Source: Rippkaea orientalis PCC 8801
Lineage (GTDB): Bacteria > Cyanobacteriota > Cyanobacteriia > Cyanobacteriales > Microcystaceae
Length of the DNA stretch: 64,000 nucleotides
Direction: 5' to 3'
NCBI RefSeq assembly: GCF_000021805.1
Contig: NC_011726.1
Coordinates: forward strand, 310,001-374,000
Shown here in pieces: positions 18,455-28,034 of this stretch. The stretch's first letter is position 1. The number at the start of each line of letters is the position of its first letter. The notes under the pieces were generated by a model. That model saw only the letters and a program-made list of their open reading frames with translations. It was not told where the DNA came from and made no database searches. The position numbers and the translations under genes were made by a program.

Positions 18455-19228
18455 TTAACCAAATAGTGAAGAATCGATATCTGGGGGAACATCTTGCCAC
18501 CGTCCGGGTCCGATCGCCCGCAACGCTTCGGATAAATCCACATCCCCTGTATACAAGGCTTTTCCCACAATGACCCCCGTTACCCCCAAGGGTTCTAGGG
18601 ATAATAAGCCCAATAAGTCCGTTAAAGAACTAATTCCTCCCGATGCAATCACGGGAATCTCAATATTACTCGCTAATTCTCGTAAGGCTTCTCGATTGGG
18701 ACCACTTAACGTCCCATCGCGGTGAATATCGGTATAAATAATCGCTGCTGCCCCTAATTGCGCCATTTCTTGGGCTAATTCGGTTGCTATCACTTCTGAG
18801 GTTTCTAACCAGCCTCGCGTGGCCACTTTCCCGTTACGCGCATCGATACCAACCGCAATTTTTCGAGGAAATTCAGCACACAATTCCTTGACTAAGGTGG
18901 GATTTTCCACGGCTACCGTTCCCACGATAGCCCGATCAACCCCAAGATTAAATAATTGAACAATACTAGCGCGATCGCGTAATCCTCCCCCCACTTGAAC
19001 TGGGATAGAAATTCCTCTAATAATTGCTTCAATACTGGCTAAATTGACGGGTTTGCCCTGTTTTGCTCCATCAAGATCCACTAAATGGAGATAGGTTGCC
19101 CCTTGATCAGCCCATTGACGGGCAACTTCGACGGGATTATCATTATAGACTTGGGATTGCTGGTAATCGCCTTGATATAAACGGACACAGCGTCCATCCA
19201 GTAGGTCGATCGCGGGAATAACATCCAT
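18455..19228 (-). CDS. hisA: Phosphoribosylformimino-5-aminoimidazole carboxamide ribotide isomerase
   Basis: Catalyses the ProFAR to PRFAR isomerisation in histidine biosynthesis. The 257-residue TIM barrel begins [22 protein letters not shown], with the catalytic Asp in AIDLLDG. The second half-barrel has the matching Asp in [16 protein letters not shown], and phosphate-binding loops occur at VGGGLRD and ASGGISS. Length is standard. It converges on DUF790 with only five bases between the stops. Upstream lies a 338-base intergenic region shared with aas. Confidence 0.96.
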   Translation of the reverse strand: MDVIPAIDLLDGRCVRLYQGDYQQSQVYNDNPVEVARQWADQGATYLHLVDLDGAKQGKPVNLASIEAIIRGISIPVQVGGGLRDRASIVQLFNLGVDRAIVGTVAVENPTLVKELCAEFPRKIAVGIDARNGKVATRGWLETSEVIATELAQEMAQLGAAAIIYTDIHRDGTLSGPNREALRELASNIEIPVIASGGISSLTDLLGLLSLEPLGVTGVIVGKALYTGDVDLSEALRAIGPGRWQDVPPDIDSSLFG

Positions 19229-19566
19229 TGTTCTGTTTTAGGGGTGCGTTTCTTGTCCTATCCTATCCTAACCTAACCTGAGTTCGGAGTTCGGGGTATG
19301 GAGTTAGGATTTAGAACATAACCATTTCCAATCCTTTAGTTAGCTCTAGGGGACTATTTTAACGAGAATATTGATCATTAATATCTTGAAAAATCACTCA
19401 TTATTAAAGTCAATTGAGGCAACTTTTGATCAAAGTTACTGTCATAGCCTCTGAAAGACTCAATCACAATATAATTATACCGTTTCCTATTGCTTGTTCT
19501 CTCATCTCATAGTTATCTTTAACGCTTTGATATTATCTTCTTAATTCTATCGTTTGAACCAATGTC
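19229..19566. other. Intergenic region between divergent hisA and aas
   Basis: About 340 bases. The hisA-proximal part holds short low-complexity repeats (CCTATCCTATCCTAACCTAACC, then GAGTTCGGAGTTCGGGG and related units at about 19256-19310). The rest is AT-rich and presumably contains both promoters. No RNA gene or conserved operator recognised. Confidence 0.4.
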
Positions 19567-21486
19567 ATGAAATCCCAACTAGATTATTCATCCATTAATG
19601 CCTTACCCGAAATTTGGCCGTTAACAGCGCAGAACTTTGGAGACATTATCGCCCTCGATGATCCCCACAGTAACCCCCCAGTGAGTTTAACCTATGCCCA
19701 GTTATATCAACAAATTAAAAACTTTGCCGTAGGATTACAAACATTAGAGGTCAAATTATCCTCAAAAGTTGCCTTATTTGCCGATAATAGTCCCCGTTGG
19801 TTCATCGCCGACCAAGGCTCAATGATGGCCGGGGCTGCCAATGCGGTAAGATCCTCCCAAGCCGATAAAGACGAATTACTCTATATTTTGGCAGATAGCG
19901 ACAGTACCACCCTGATTGTGCAAGATCAAAAAACCCTGAAAAAACTGAGATCAGGCATTGACGATTTGCCCATTCAATTAATTATCCTATTAAGTGACGA
20001 AGCCCCTGATCAAGAAGCCCCCATCAAAACCCTGAACTTTCAACAATTGATGGACAAAGGAAGTCAAGGAACCCTAGCAATAGCCACTCAAACCAAAGAT
20101 AGCCTAGCTACCCTGATTTATACTTCTGGAACCACCGGACAACCCAAGGGGGTGATGCTATCCCACGGAAACCTACTGCATCAGGTAACGAACTTAGACT
20201 CAGTGATCCAACCCAAACCCGGCGATCGCGTCCTCAGCATTCTCCCGTCCTGGCATTCCTACGAACGCAGTGCCGAATATTTCCTGCTTTCCCAAGGATG
20301 TACCATGACTTACACCAGTATTCGCACCTTCAAAACCGATCTCAAACGCTTTAAACCCCATCACATGGTGGGGGTTCCCCGTCTGTGGGAGTCCCTCTAC
20401 GAAGGCATTCAGAAGCAATTTAGAGAACAAAGTCCCACCCGACAGAAATTAGTAGAATTTTTCCTCAATCTCTCAGAACGCTACATCCTTGCCCAACGCA
20501 TCGCCAAGAACCTCAGCTTAGAACACTTCCACGCTTCTAGTTTTGAACGCCTGTTAGCCCGTCTGCAAGCCACCCTATTATCCCCCCTCCACATCTTGGG
20601 AGATAAGCTCATTTATGGCAAAATTCGTCAAGGAGTCGGGGGAAACTTTGAAACAATGGTCAGTGGTGGCGGATCATTAGCCAAACACCTCGATATGTTT
20701 TATGAAATTGTCAACCTTCCGGTGCTCGTTGGCTATGGACTCACCGAAACCTCCCCCGTCACCAACGCCCGAACCCATAGCCACAATATACGAGGATCAT
20801 CAGGACAACCCGTTCCTGAAACCGAAATTTGTATCGTTGATCCCGATAACCGTCAAATCTTACCCCAAGGACAACGGGGACTGGTATTAGTGCGCGGTTC
20901 CCAAGTGATGCAAGGCTATTACAAAAAACCCGAAGCGACAAGAAAAGCGATCGATCCCGATGGTTGGTTTGACACAGGAGACTTAGGTTGGTTAACCCCG
21001 ATGCAAGATCTTGTGATTACCGGACGGGCGAAAGATACCATTGTTTTAAGCAACGGCGAAAACATCGAACCCCAAGCGATCGAAGACGCTTGTATCCGTA
21101 GTCCCTACATTGATCAAATGATGGTCGTCGGGCAAGATCAAAAAGCCTTGGGTGCGCTGATTGTTCCGAATTTAGATGCCCTAGTCACCTGGGCAAAAAG
21201 CCAACAACTCACCTTAAACTTGCCCGATGCTTCCGCTTCCCGTGAGGAGATTCTCCACAGCGATCTCTATAGTCAGCCTGTGCAAAGTTTATTCCGTCAA
21301 GAATTAAGCCGAGAAGTGAAGAACCGTCCCGGTTATCGTCCTGATGATCAAATAAAGACATTTGAGTTGATTCTCGAACCCTTTTCCATTGACAATGGAT
21401 TAATGACCCAAACCCTGAAAATTAAACGACCTGTTGTAACACAACGCTATCAGGTTATGATTGACGGGATGTTTAATCAAAAGTAA
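19567..21486 (+). CDS. aas: Acyl-ACP synthetase / long-chain AMP-binding enzyme
   Basis: A 639-residue ANL-superfamily enzyme. The P-loop is TLIYTSGTTGQPKGVMLSH (about 179-197), motif A5 GYGLTETSPV (about 384-393), and adenylate binding/hinge GWFDTGDLGW...ITGRAKDTIVLSNGENIEP (about 472-510). In cyanobacteria the single-copy enzyme of this type (Synechocystis slr1609) activates free fatty acids directly onto acyl carrier protein for recycling; there is no N-terminal signal, and lid insertions (about 280-340) match that group. The start ATG at 19567 fits the expected length. It is followed closely by ylqD on the same strand. Confidence 0.9.
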   Translation: MKSQLDYSSINALPEIWPLTAQNFGDIIALDDPHSNPPVSLTYAQLYQQIKNFAVGLQTLEVKLSSKVALFADNSPRWFIADQGSMMAGAANAVRSSQADKDELLYILADSDSTTLIVQDQKTLKKLRSGIDDLPIQLIILLSDEAPDQEAPIKTLNFQQLMDKGSQGTLAIATQTKDSLATLIYTSGTTGQPKGVMLSHGNLLHQVTNLDSVIQPKPGDRVLSILPSWHSYERSAEYFLLSQGCTMTYTSIRTFKTDLKRFKPHHMVGVPRLWESLYEGIQKQFREQSPTRQKLVEFFLNLSERYILAQRIAKNLSLEHFHASSFERLLARLQATLLSPLHILGDKLIYGKIRQGVGGNFETMVSGGGSLAKHLDMFYEIVNLPVLVGYGLTETSPVTNARTHSHNIRGSSGQPVPETEICIVDPDNRQILPQGQRGLVLVRGSQVMQGYYKKPEATRKAIDPDGWFDTGDLGWLTPMQDLVITGRAKDTIVLSNGENIEPQAIEDACIRSPYIDQMMVVGQDQKALGALIVPNLDALVTWAKSQQLTLNLPDASASREEILHSDLYSQPVQSLFRQELSREVKNRPGYRPDDQIKTFELILEPFSIDNGLMTQTLKIKRPVVTQRYQVMIDGMFNQK

Positions 21487-21542
21487 TTCACTTGGTTAAC
21501 GACAATACCAAAAATCTAGAATTGATCGAGGATACAACCCCA

Positions 21543-21992
21543 ATGGATGACGCAAATACCAGCTTATTACTAAAACGCCCGATTACTCTAAAAGTAATTG
21601 TGACAACCGAGTGGAAACAAGAAGCCCAACAAACTCTCCAGGCACAAATTGCCCAAATTGATGACCAAATGCAACAACTCGAAATGCAGGGACAACGGGC
21701 GATCGCAGAAATCCAAAGACAAAGCATTTCTCCCCCTGGACCTCAAGTGACTGAACAAATTGATAACATTCAAATTCAAGTCAATCAGAAAAAAAGTGAG
21801 TTCCTAGAACGCAAAAATCAGTTTTTGCAACAAATGCAGCAAGTTCAACTGGTAGAATTGGATCAAGAAATTGCCCAAGGGCAAATGGAAGGCTTTTTCC
21901 GCATTGAAAAAGGTGAAAACTTAATTAAAAAATTGAATGTAGAAATTGTCGTTCGCAATGGAGTCGTAGAAGAAATTCGCGGCGATATCTAA
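21543..21992 (+). CDS. ylqD: YlqD family protein
   Basis: From the ATG at 21543 the product (149 residues) reads MDDANTSLLLKRPITLKVIV, the usual YlqD opening; a TTG at 21492 would add 17 atypical residues. A central coiled coil (about 25-115, very rich in Gln: IDDQMQQLEMQGQ, KNQFLQQMQQVQLVELD) precedes a small beta-rich C-terminus (FFRIEKGENLIKKLNVEIVV). Known from cyanobacteria and Firmicutes; function undetermined. It lies 56 bases after aas and may be co-transcribed with it. Confidence 0.8.
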   Translation: MDDANTSLLLKRPITLKVIVTTEWKQEAQQTLQAQIAQIDDQMQQLEMQGQRAIAEIQRQSISPPGPQVTEQIDNIQIQVNQKKSEFLERKNQFLQQMQQVQLVELDQEIAQGQMEGFFRIEKGENLIKKLNVEIVVRNGVVEEIRGDI

Positions 21993-22299
21993 ACTTAATG
22001 TCACAGGGGGAGGCAAAAGGCACAAAGCAATAGTCAAAATATCTTCTTCCCCCTCCTCCCTCATTTCAACTCAGAGGGACGGATGTAAGATAAGATTGGA
22101 CTAAATCTCTTCAGACAAGGTGTCTGAGGGAGACAAAGATTGAAGGATTAATAAGCTTGCCCTAAAGAGTTTAAAATAATTTATCTCGATAATTAGGGAC
22201 TAAAACCTGGCTTTTAAAAGCGAAAAGTTGTTGACGGGGGGCATAAATCTCTGTGACAAAAACAATTTCTGACTTCTGACTTGATGACTTCGTTAAGCT
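21993..22299. other. Intergenic region, ylqD to comFB
   Basis: About 305 bases. Contains a polypyrimidine tract (CTTCTTCCCCCTCCTCCC near 22044) and one copy of the CTGACTT heptamer (22268-22282) just before comFB. No gene or strong secondary structure seen. Confidence 0.35.
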
Positions 22300-22872
22300 A
22301 TGAGCATTCAAAACATTGTCGAACGCGCATTAAAAGATGGCTATCTCACTCCCACGATGGAGGCAGAGGTAGGACGCATTTGTGAATCAGCCTCTGAACT
22401 ATCTCTTGAAGAATATATGGCCTTAGACCAACTAATGGGAGCTTTATTAACTGGGGAAGTCACCGCCATGCCTCGTAAACAATTCATTAACGTGATGGAA
22501 GAATTAGTCTTAAGCGAAGCCATCAGTCGCATGGCAGAACTTGAATCCAACAAAATCCATGACACTACTGTGACCGAAAAAAAACTAGATAGCCCCGATG
22601 TCGGTGATATTGCTGCCTATGCCCTTAATCGTTTGCCTCCTCTGTATGCTACGACCGAAGAAGGAGCCCAATATCAACGTCAACACGCCCAAGAAGAACT
22701 GAAAACCCTCATTTGCGAGCAGGTAGAAGAAGGGATTCAACGCTATCTCGAACGTCCCACCCTCCCTGGTAGAAATCCCCTCGAAAAAATTGATCGCAAA
22801 GACGTATTCGAGAAAATGACAGACTTACTGAAATCCCTCGCCCTCGACCAAGAATCCCGCGAAGGACATTGA
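22300..22872 (+). CDS. ComFB domain protein
   Basis: A 190-residue late-competence-protein ComFB family member. The N-terminus MSIQNIVERALKDGYLTPTME is followed by ELSLEEYMALDQLMGALLTGEV and FINVMEELVLSEAISRM (about 68-84, matching the ComFB core), then DVGDIAAYALNRLPPLYATTEEG (about 99-121), the conserved segment in which the ALNRLPP-type motif occurs. Cyanobacterial ComFB-like proteins (CdgR) have been described as c-di-GMP receptors, so a second-messenger role is plausible but inferred. The helical acidic/basic C-terminus is unassigned. It is followed by the sigG-like gene. Confidence 0.85.
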   Translation: MSIQNIVERALKDGYLTPTMEAEVGRICESASELSLEEYMALDQLMGALLTGEVTAMPRKQFINVMEELVLSEAISRMAELESNKIHDTTVTEKKLDSPDVGDIAAYALNRLPPLYATTEEGAQYQRQHAQEELKTLICEQVEEGIQRYLERPTLPGRNPLEKIDRKDVFEKMTDLLKSLALDQESREGH

Positions 22873-22949
22873 TCAAAGTGGGAACTTACTTGTGCATTTG
22901 ACCATCATAAAGTATTAATGTGAGGAGTAATTACGGATTAGGTAAGCTC

Positions 22950-23603
22950 ATGAGTCAAGCAATTCCTGCATCCTGGTCAACGGCACAAGCCAAAGAATCA
23001 GCTGCTAAAGTGCCTCCAGAGAAACTCTCAAACTACGATTTGATTTTGCGCTGTCAAGAGGGATTTCATCCCGATCGCGGGGCTTTCTCTGAACTTTTAA
23101 ATCGCTATCAGTCCCATGTTGATAGGATTCTCTATCATCTGGCTCCAGATTGGCAAGATCGCGCGGATCTAGCCCAAGAAGTCTGGATTCGAGTTTATCG
23201 GAACATCAAGCGTCTCAACGAACCCGTAAAATTTCGCGGTTGGTTAAGTCGCATTGCCACTAACTTGTTCTACGATGAACTGCGTAAACGCAAGCGCGTC
23301 AGTCATCCGGTTTCTCTCGATGCCCCCCGGCGCGTTGATGACGGGGAAATTGAATGGGATATTGTCTCCGATTATCCCAGTCCCGACGACAACTTAGCCA
23401 CGCGGGAATTTTATGACCGCTTACAGGTAGCGATCGCTGATTTACCCGAAGCTTTCCGCATGACCATCGTTCTACGGGAAATCGAAGGCATGGCCTACGA
23501 AGAAATCGCCCAACTGACGGGAGTTTCTTTAGGAACTGTTAAATCTCGGATTGCTCGAGCTAGAGCTAAATTACAATCAGTGCTACAACAATATCTAGAT
23601 TAA
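22950..23603 (+). CDS. sigG: ECF sigma factor, SigG-type
   Basis: A 217-residue group 3 RNA polymerase sigma factor. Region 2: GAFSELLNRYQSHVDRILYHL, DLAQEVWIRVYRNI, FRGWLSRIATNLFYDELRKRKR. Region 4: DLPEAFRMTIVLREIEGMAYEEIAQLTGVSLGTVKSRIARAR (helix-turn-helix). The start at ATG 22950 (MSQAIPASW) is preferred over the GTG at 22920, which lacks a well-placed ribosome site. The next gene encodes a small protein with anti-sigma features, the pairing seen for SigG in Synechocystis (slr1545/slr1546). Expected role: envelope or oxidative stress response. Confidence 0.9.
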   Translation: MSQAIPASWSTAQAKESAAKVPPEKLSNYDLILRCQEGFHPDRGAFSELLNRYQSHVDRILYHLAPDWQDRADLAQEVWIRVYRNIKRLNEPVKFRGWLSRIATNLFYDELRKRKRVSHPVSLDAPRRVDDGEIEWDIVSDYPSPDDNLATREFYDRLQVAIADLPEAFRMTIVLREIEGMAYEEIAQLTGVSLGTVKSRIARARAKLQSVLQQYLD

Positions 23604-23853
23604 GATGGCGATAACATCGTCTCCTAGCTTAGATCTGTAGATAATTGATAATAAACAAGGGATAAGAAACAATTATCTCCAGCAACGCCTAGAAACCTTT
23701 TTTCTTGAGTTTCTTGGCTGGTGTTGGTCAATAATTCCTTAATCACTAACTATCAATTATCAATTATTGGGTGAGGGGTGTCATGACCTTGCTTTCATTA
23801 GCATCCGTCTCCGCAACCAAGTGCTTTGGTTTCGCTCCTTGGAGAGGTTCATC

Positions 23854-24342
23854 ATGATGTCTAATTTTGAACAAGAGGATTGGCCATCCGTCGCCGATGC
23901 CAGTGATATGAATAATCAGTTTGAGCGTTTTGAGTTGTTAAGTGCCTATCTAGATGGCGAAGTAACAGCCGAAGAACGCCAGCAAGTCCAGCAATGGCTG
24001 GACACTGACCCTCAATTTCATCAGCTATACTGCAAACTTTCGCGTCTACAACGGGAAATCCCAACGCTACCAGTTCCGTCAAGCCCCGTTTCATCAGAGC
24101 AACTGTCCCAAGGGGTTTTTCGGTCTATTGATCGCCAAAATCGGACAAAACGACTGACTATGTGTGGGGGAATTGCGATCGCGACTCTGATCGTGGGAGC
24201 CATTTCTAGCTTGTCTGTGCGCAATGGGGCTTTATCTCCACGTTTTGCTGATATTGCGCCCCAACTTACCGAAAAAGAAGCTGAACCCCTAACCATTGCT
24301 CTCAACCGTCCTGTGGTGGAAATTCCTCTGTCTGCTCGATAA
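23854..24342 (+). CDS. Membrane anti-sigma factor family protein (SigG partner)
   Basis: Starting at the ATG pair 23854/23857, preceded by GGAGAGG, the product has 162 residues. The N-terminal domain contains FELLSAYLDGEVTAEERQQVQQWLDTDPQFHQLYCKL (about 25-61), the anti-sigma helical pattern, but lacks the HxxxCxxC zinc motif. One transmembrane helix, MCGGIAIATLIVGAISSL (about 100-117), separates it from a short extracytoplasmic tail. An upstream reading to 23767 adds 29 residues unlike the family and was rejected. Position 250 bases after sigG supports a regulatory pair. The 3' end overlaps the convergent GGACT gene by 41 bases. Confidence 0.8.
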   Translation: MMSNFEQEDWPSVADASDMNNQFERFELLSAYLDGEVTAEERQQVQQWLDTDPQFHQLYCKLSRLQREIPTLPVPSSPVSSEQLSQGVFRSIDRQNRTKRLTMCGGIAIATLIVGAISSLSVRNGALSPRFADIAPQLTEKEAEPLTIALNRPVVEIPLSAR

Positions 24343-24748
24343 GTTGATGGTTTTTAGGGTTTTCTGTCCACCATCCCGAAGCAACTAATTGACCCCCGAA
24401 TTGTTGGACTTTTTCTAAGGTCATCCGATAACCCCACGTTTCTCCTAGGAGTTCTCCGGTTAGGGAATAAACCGTTAGGACTTCTCGGAGATATTGGTTG
24501 TCTTGGGGCGATCGCAGGGGATGATAATCCTCTAATCGATCTAAGGGTTCTAGGACGCTTTCATCCGCGAAAACAAGTAAATACCCATGAACTTGGCGAG
24601 TCCCTATTGTCATCCCCGGATAACCCAAATTGAGATGATAAAGTTCCCCATAGGTATAGACCCTAATTTCTTCTATCACTTTATTTTGGCAATAGATAGG
24701 ATAGTTCCGTTCTCCTGGTTTTAACGTTCCATAGACAAAAACTCTCAC
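24302..24748 (-). CDS. Gamma-glutamylcyclotransferase (GGACT/AIG2-like) family protein
   Basis: A 148-residue protein with the family signature MRVFVYGTLKPGERNY (substrate-binding YGTL), GYPGMTIG, VHGYLLVFAD and the catalytic-Glu region LEPLDRLEDYHP. These enzymes form 5-oxoproline from gamma-glutamyl amines or peptides; substrate here is unknown. The last 13 codons run antisense to the end of the anti-sigma gene (41-base tail-to-tail overlap), so the C-terminal tail (HQLIEQTEEFPPQDG) may be a read-through extension. Confidence 0.85.
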   Translation of the reverse strand: MRVFVYGTLKPGERNYPIYCQNKVIEEIRVYTYGELYHLNLGYPGMTIGTRQVHGYLLVFADESVLEPLDRLEDYHPLRSPQDNQYLREVLTVYSLTGELLGETWGYRMTLEKVQQFGGQLVASGWWTENPKNHQLIEQTEEFPPQDG

Positions 24749-24903
24749 GGGAATAACACCAAATATTATTTAATCAAAAAAATTATAGATTGTCGCGGAT
24801 GAGTACAGCTACAGCAGTGTATTAAGATAAGGGAAATTATTGTCGACAAAATAGACAAAATAGAGTAGGATTTCTAGGTAAATTTTAGCAACTGAATGTG
24901 TTT

Positions 24904-25509
24904 ATGAATACCATTAAATCATTAACTCGGGGTAGTATTATTGTAGGCGGATTTATCTTAGGATTGGGCACTCCTTCCGTTTTAGCAGCCGACTTTAAAA
25001 CCACCTTCACCCTCGATGTACCCGGAGGAAATCCCTTAGTTGATACCGTTGTCATTAACTGGTCAACGGATCTCACGTCAGGAATCGTTAGCGAAAGTGA
25101 TCTCACCAATTGGTCCTATGAACTTTTGGGACTAGGTTCATCAGTGTATTCAGAAACGGTCATTGTTGGAGGAGTCGTTCAACCCATTGGTGGTGTCGCT
25201 AGAACCGTATCAGATCTACTCTTTGAGTTCGATTTAGATACCTTAACCTCAATTCAGTTTGATAATGATGTTAATGTCCTTCAAGAGCTATCGGCTAGCG
25301 GACTTACTTACAATACTTACCTCAATTTAACCTTCGGTGATGGGATTTCTGTTGATCAATTCTTCGATGGAGCAATCATTGAAGTAAGTGTTGATGACTC
25401 TACTTTTTCCCAAGTGACGACTGTCTCTAGTATTCCTGAACCTAGTACCTTGTTGGGATTATTAGCTATGGGTTCTCTGGGGGTATTGTCTCGCAAACGT
25501 CAGGGTTAA
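24904..25509 (+). CDS. PEP-CTERM sorting-domain secreted protein
   Basis: A 201-residue exported protein: signal peptide (about 1-29, ending PSVLAA), a beta-rich body dominated by Thr, Val, Asp and Ser with no recognised enzyme motif, and a C-terminal IPEPSTLLGLLAMGSLGVLSRKRQG, a clear PEP-CTERM signal. ATG 24904 is preferred to GTG 24898. It is probably an envelope or exopolysaccharide-associated structural protein processed by exosortase. Function otherwise unknown. Confidence 0.82.
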   Translation: MNTIKSLTRGSIIVGGFILGLGTPSVLAADFKTTFTLDVPGGNPLVDTVVINWSTDLTSGIVSESDLTNWSYELLGLGSSVYSETVIVGGVVQPIGGVARTVSDLLFEFDLDTLTSIQFDNDVNVLQELSASGLTYNTYLNLTFGDGISVDQFFDGAIIEVSVDDSTFSQVTTVSSIPEPSTLLGLLAMGSLGVLSRKRQG

Positions 25510-25552
25510 CCAAGTCAGAAGTCAGTGGTTCACACCCTCACCAACCAGTCAG

Positions 25553-25578
25553 TAGGGCTTAATATTATTAAGCCCCTA
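25553..25578. terminator. Palindromic hairpin downstream of the PEP-CTERM gene
   Basis: TAGGGCTTAAT (25553-25563) pairs with ATTAAGCCCCTA (25567-25578) around a three-base loop, with one bulged C. A run of eight T follows at 25585-25592, after a six-base gap. Similar AATATTATTAAGCCCCTAC text occurs at about 11775-11792, so this is also a dispersed sequence. Confidence 0.45.
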
Positions 25579-25745
25579 CAAAAGTTTTTTTTGCAACGAG
25601 GATTTATACCTTCTTCCAAAAACTTATCTATTAAGTTGGATCAACGAAAGCAAGTCTTAGCAGAAGCGATAGTTATTTATAATCAAAATTGATGATTTAA
25701 CTCGTTTAAAACCTATCTTTAGAATAAGAATTAACTGTTTTGTCT

Positions 25746-26072
25746 CTAAGTTCGATAAATTTCTGTTTCTAACTGATTAGCGGAAACAAAGCATTCTCCT
25801 GGCAACAAAACGGGGTGTTCCCGAAAAATCAGTTGTCCTCGATGACTTTTGCGATGAATAGCGATACCATAAGGTCGCTTATCGTTCTTGGGATGGAGTA
25901 CACAATAGGTTCTATAGATACGTTGTGCAGCCCTAAGTACAGACGGATCGAGTACCAGAGGTCGATCCATTCTTTGGCGTTGAGTTTCCGTTATTCGAGG
26001 TGCGTATACCACAGTTTTGTCTCCCCACACAGCAACTTGATTATAGTTTATCAAATATTTTTGGTCGAACAC
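25746..26072 (-). CDS. Conserved-looking small protein of unknown function
   Basis: A 108-residue frame from GTG 26072. The sequence is globular-looking: VWGDKTVVYAPRITETQRQRMDRPLVLDPSVLRAAQRIYRTYC in the middle, then KRPYGIAIHRKSHRGQLIFREHPVLLPGECFVSANQLETEIYRT. There is no signal, membrane segment or known motif; the basic patch around HRKSHRGQ might contact nucleic acid. I do not recognise the family. Good codon use and isolated position support it being real. Flanked by leuB on the same strand. Confidence 0.5.
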   Translation of the reverse strand: MFDQKYLINYNQVAVWGDKTVVYAPRITETQRQRMDRPLVLDPSVLRAAQRIYRTYCVLHPKNDKRPYGIAIHRKSHRGQLIFREHPVLLPGECFVSANQLETEIYRT

Positions 26073-26152
26073 CCGTTCTTGTCATAACAAGGAGCAAGGC
26101 GATCGCCAAGTTAAAACTTTTAATACCCACCAGAAGACGAAAAAAGCCGTTA

Positions 26153-27238
26153 TTATGATTCCAAAACTTTCACCAAAGCTTCTCCCATCGCTTTACATCC
26201 GACGGCTTTCATTCCTGGAGACATAATATCCCCTGTGCGATAGCCTTGATCGAGTACCGCTAAAACACCCTGTTCAATCTTAGTGGCTGCTTCGGGTTCA
26301 TCTAACCCATAGCGTAACATCATCGCTGCGCTGAGGACTTGTGCCAAGGGGTTTGCCTTATCTTGACCGGCAATATCGGGGGCAGAACCGTGAACGGGTT
26401 CAAATAATCCTGGTTTTCCCAATCCTAAACTCGCCGAGGGTAACATTCCAATGCTTCCGGTTAACATCGCTGCCGCATCCGAGAGGATATCTCCAAATAA
26501 GTTACCCGTGACGATGGTATCAAATTGTTTGGGAGCCCGCACAAGCTGCATAGCTGCGTTATCAACGTAGAGGTGAGATAGTTCGACATCGGGGTATCGG
26601 TCAGCCATTAACGTGACGCGATCGCGCCATAATTGAGACACATCTAACACATTTGCCTTATCAACGGAACACAATTTTTTGCCCCGTTTTTGGGCGGTTT
26701 CAAAGGCTACTTGAGCGATGCGGTCAATTTCTGACTCGGTATAGGCCATGGTGTTGACTCCCCGTTTTTCCCCGGTTTCCGTTTCAAAAATGCCTTTAGG
26801 CTGGCCGAAATAAATGCCCCCAGTCAATTCTCGAACGACCATAATATCGACTCCTTCGACGACTTCTCGTTTTAGGGAGGAGGCATCGACCAATTGGGGC
26901 AAAATGGTGGCCGGACGCAAATTGGCAAAGAGGTTTAGTCCCGCACGAATGGCTAGGAGTCCCGTTTCAGGCCGTTGATGACGGGGCAGATTATCCCATT
27001 TATAGCCCCCAATGGCGGCTAATAGGACGGCATCACTGTTACGACAGAGGGTGAGGGTTTCTTCGGGGAGGGGGTTTCCTGTGGCATCAATGGCAGACCC
27101 ACCGATGAGGGCTTCTTGGAAGTTAAAGGTGATGTCAAATTGCTGACCAATAATTTTGAGGACATCTACCGTAACGGCTAAGATTTCGGGTCCAATGCCA
27201 TCGCCAGGAAGAAGGGTTATGCAGTATTGCCGCGTCAT
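26153..27238 (-). CDS. leuB: 3-isopropylmalate dehydrogenase
   Basis: Oxidises and decarboxylates 3-isopropylmalate in leucine biosynthesis (NAD+, Mg2+). The 361-residue protein has GDGIGPEI near the N-terminus, [20 protein letters not shown], the catalytic/Mg region [36 protein letters not shown], and [18 protein letters not shown] for NAD specificity. Length and motifs are standard. It stands alone on the minus strand, downstream of the RRM gene. Confidence 0.97.
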   Translation of the reverse strand: MTRQYCITLLPGDGIGPEILAVTVDVLKIIGQQFDITFNFQEALIGGSAIDATGNPLPEETLTLCRNSDAVLLAAIGGYKWDNLPRHQRPETGLLAIRAGLNLFANLRPATILPQLVDASSLKREVVEGVDIMVVRELTGGIYFGQPKGIFETETGEKRGVNTMAYTESEIDRIAQVAFETAQKRGKKLCSVDKANVLDVSQLWRDRVTLMADRYPDVELSHLYVDNAAMQLVRAPKQFDTIVTGNLFGDILSDAAAMLTGSIGMLPSASLGLGKPGLFEPVHGSAPDIAGQDKANPLAQVLSAAMMLRYGLDEPEAATKIEQGVLAVLDQGYRTGDIMSPGMKAVGCKAMGEALVKVLES

Positions 27239-27363
27239 GGTGGGTTCTTGCTAGTTGTAGTTTGATTGCCAATCTTTTATCATAGTTCATAAAATGAAAA
27301 AACCCACACCGAACTAACAAGAACAGTGTGGGAAACTTTAAAACAGGGATTCAAACAGGTGTT

Positions 27364-27648
27364 TTAGAAGCGTCTGCCGCGTCCGCCGCCTGAATTACTG
27401 CGTTGTTCGCGTTCCCGTGCTTTATTGACTTTTAGGGTACGACCCATCCACTCGGCACCATCGAGGGTGGAAATTGCGGAATCTTCTTGACTAGGCGATT
27501 CCATTTCAACGAAAGCAAATCCCCGCATACGACCAGTGTCCCGGTCCATGGGAACATGAACTCGTTTAACCGAGCCATATTCACCAAAAACTGAATTAAG
27601 ATCAGCTTCTGTGACCTCATACGCGAGGTTACCTACATAAATCGACAT
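27364..27648 (-). CDS. RRM RNA-binding protein, glycine/arginine-rich tail
   Basis: A 94-residue cyanobacterial Rbp-type protein with one RNA-recognition motif: RNP2 IYVGNL (3-8) and RNP1 RGFAFVEM (42-49). A short RSNSGGGRGRRF tail follows. Such proteins bind U-rich RNA and are commonly cold-regulated; some help localise photosynthetic mRNAs at thylakoids. The 385 bases upstream hold no gene and likely contain a long leader, as is usual for rbp genes. Confidence 0.92.
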   Translation of the reverse strand: MSIYVGNLAYEVTEADLNSVFGEYGSVKRVHVPMDRDTGRMRGFAFVEMESPSQEDSAISTLDGAEWMGRTLKVNKAREREQRSNSGGGRGRRF

Positions 27649-28034
27649 AGATTGTCTCCAGGGATGATTAAGGGGTGTAGAGATTTAGATGTCGGAGAGA
27701 ATCTTACCAAGGCTAAACGGGCAAAACCAGTCGATGCTAATAACAAACTCAAAACCGATACTCAAAATTCTCACCTTTAATTATAACACTTTTTCGTTCG
27801 GACTGAAAAGATCGATCCCTAAGACCAGGGACAAGGAACTTAACAATAATTTGTTGCCTTCGATACAATCATTCCCCTTTTATGGGATGAATTTGTTAGG
27901 ATGTAAATACTTTAAGCTTTTCTTCAGCTTTTGTAGACTCACTTGCCTTAAACGGTGGTTCATTTTTGTCTTAACAGACAAGCTCAATTAAGCGATCGCA
28001 ATTCCCCTAGTTCCTATCCATTAGGACAAAACAA
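27649..28034. promoter_or_regulatory. Upstream region of the RRM gene and integrase relic
   Basis: About 385 bases without a supported gene, between the minus-strand rbp gene and the plus-strand integrase-like gene. It contains AT-rich stretches and one HIP1 site near 27993. The rbp 5' leader presumably lies here. A plus-strand frame at 27689-27991 looks non-coding (see rejected items). Confidence 0.35.

Noticed and set aside
27689-27991. Plus-strand frame of 100 codons upstream of the integrase relic
   Set aside because: Composition (Phe/Leu/Asn/Lys with scattered Cys) looks like translated AT-rich non-coding DNA; it lies over the likely leader of the RRM gene and has no ribosome site.
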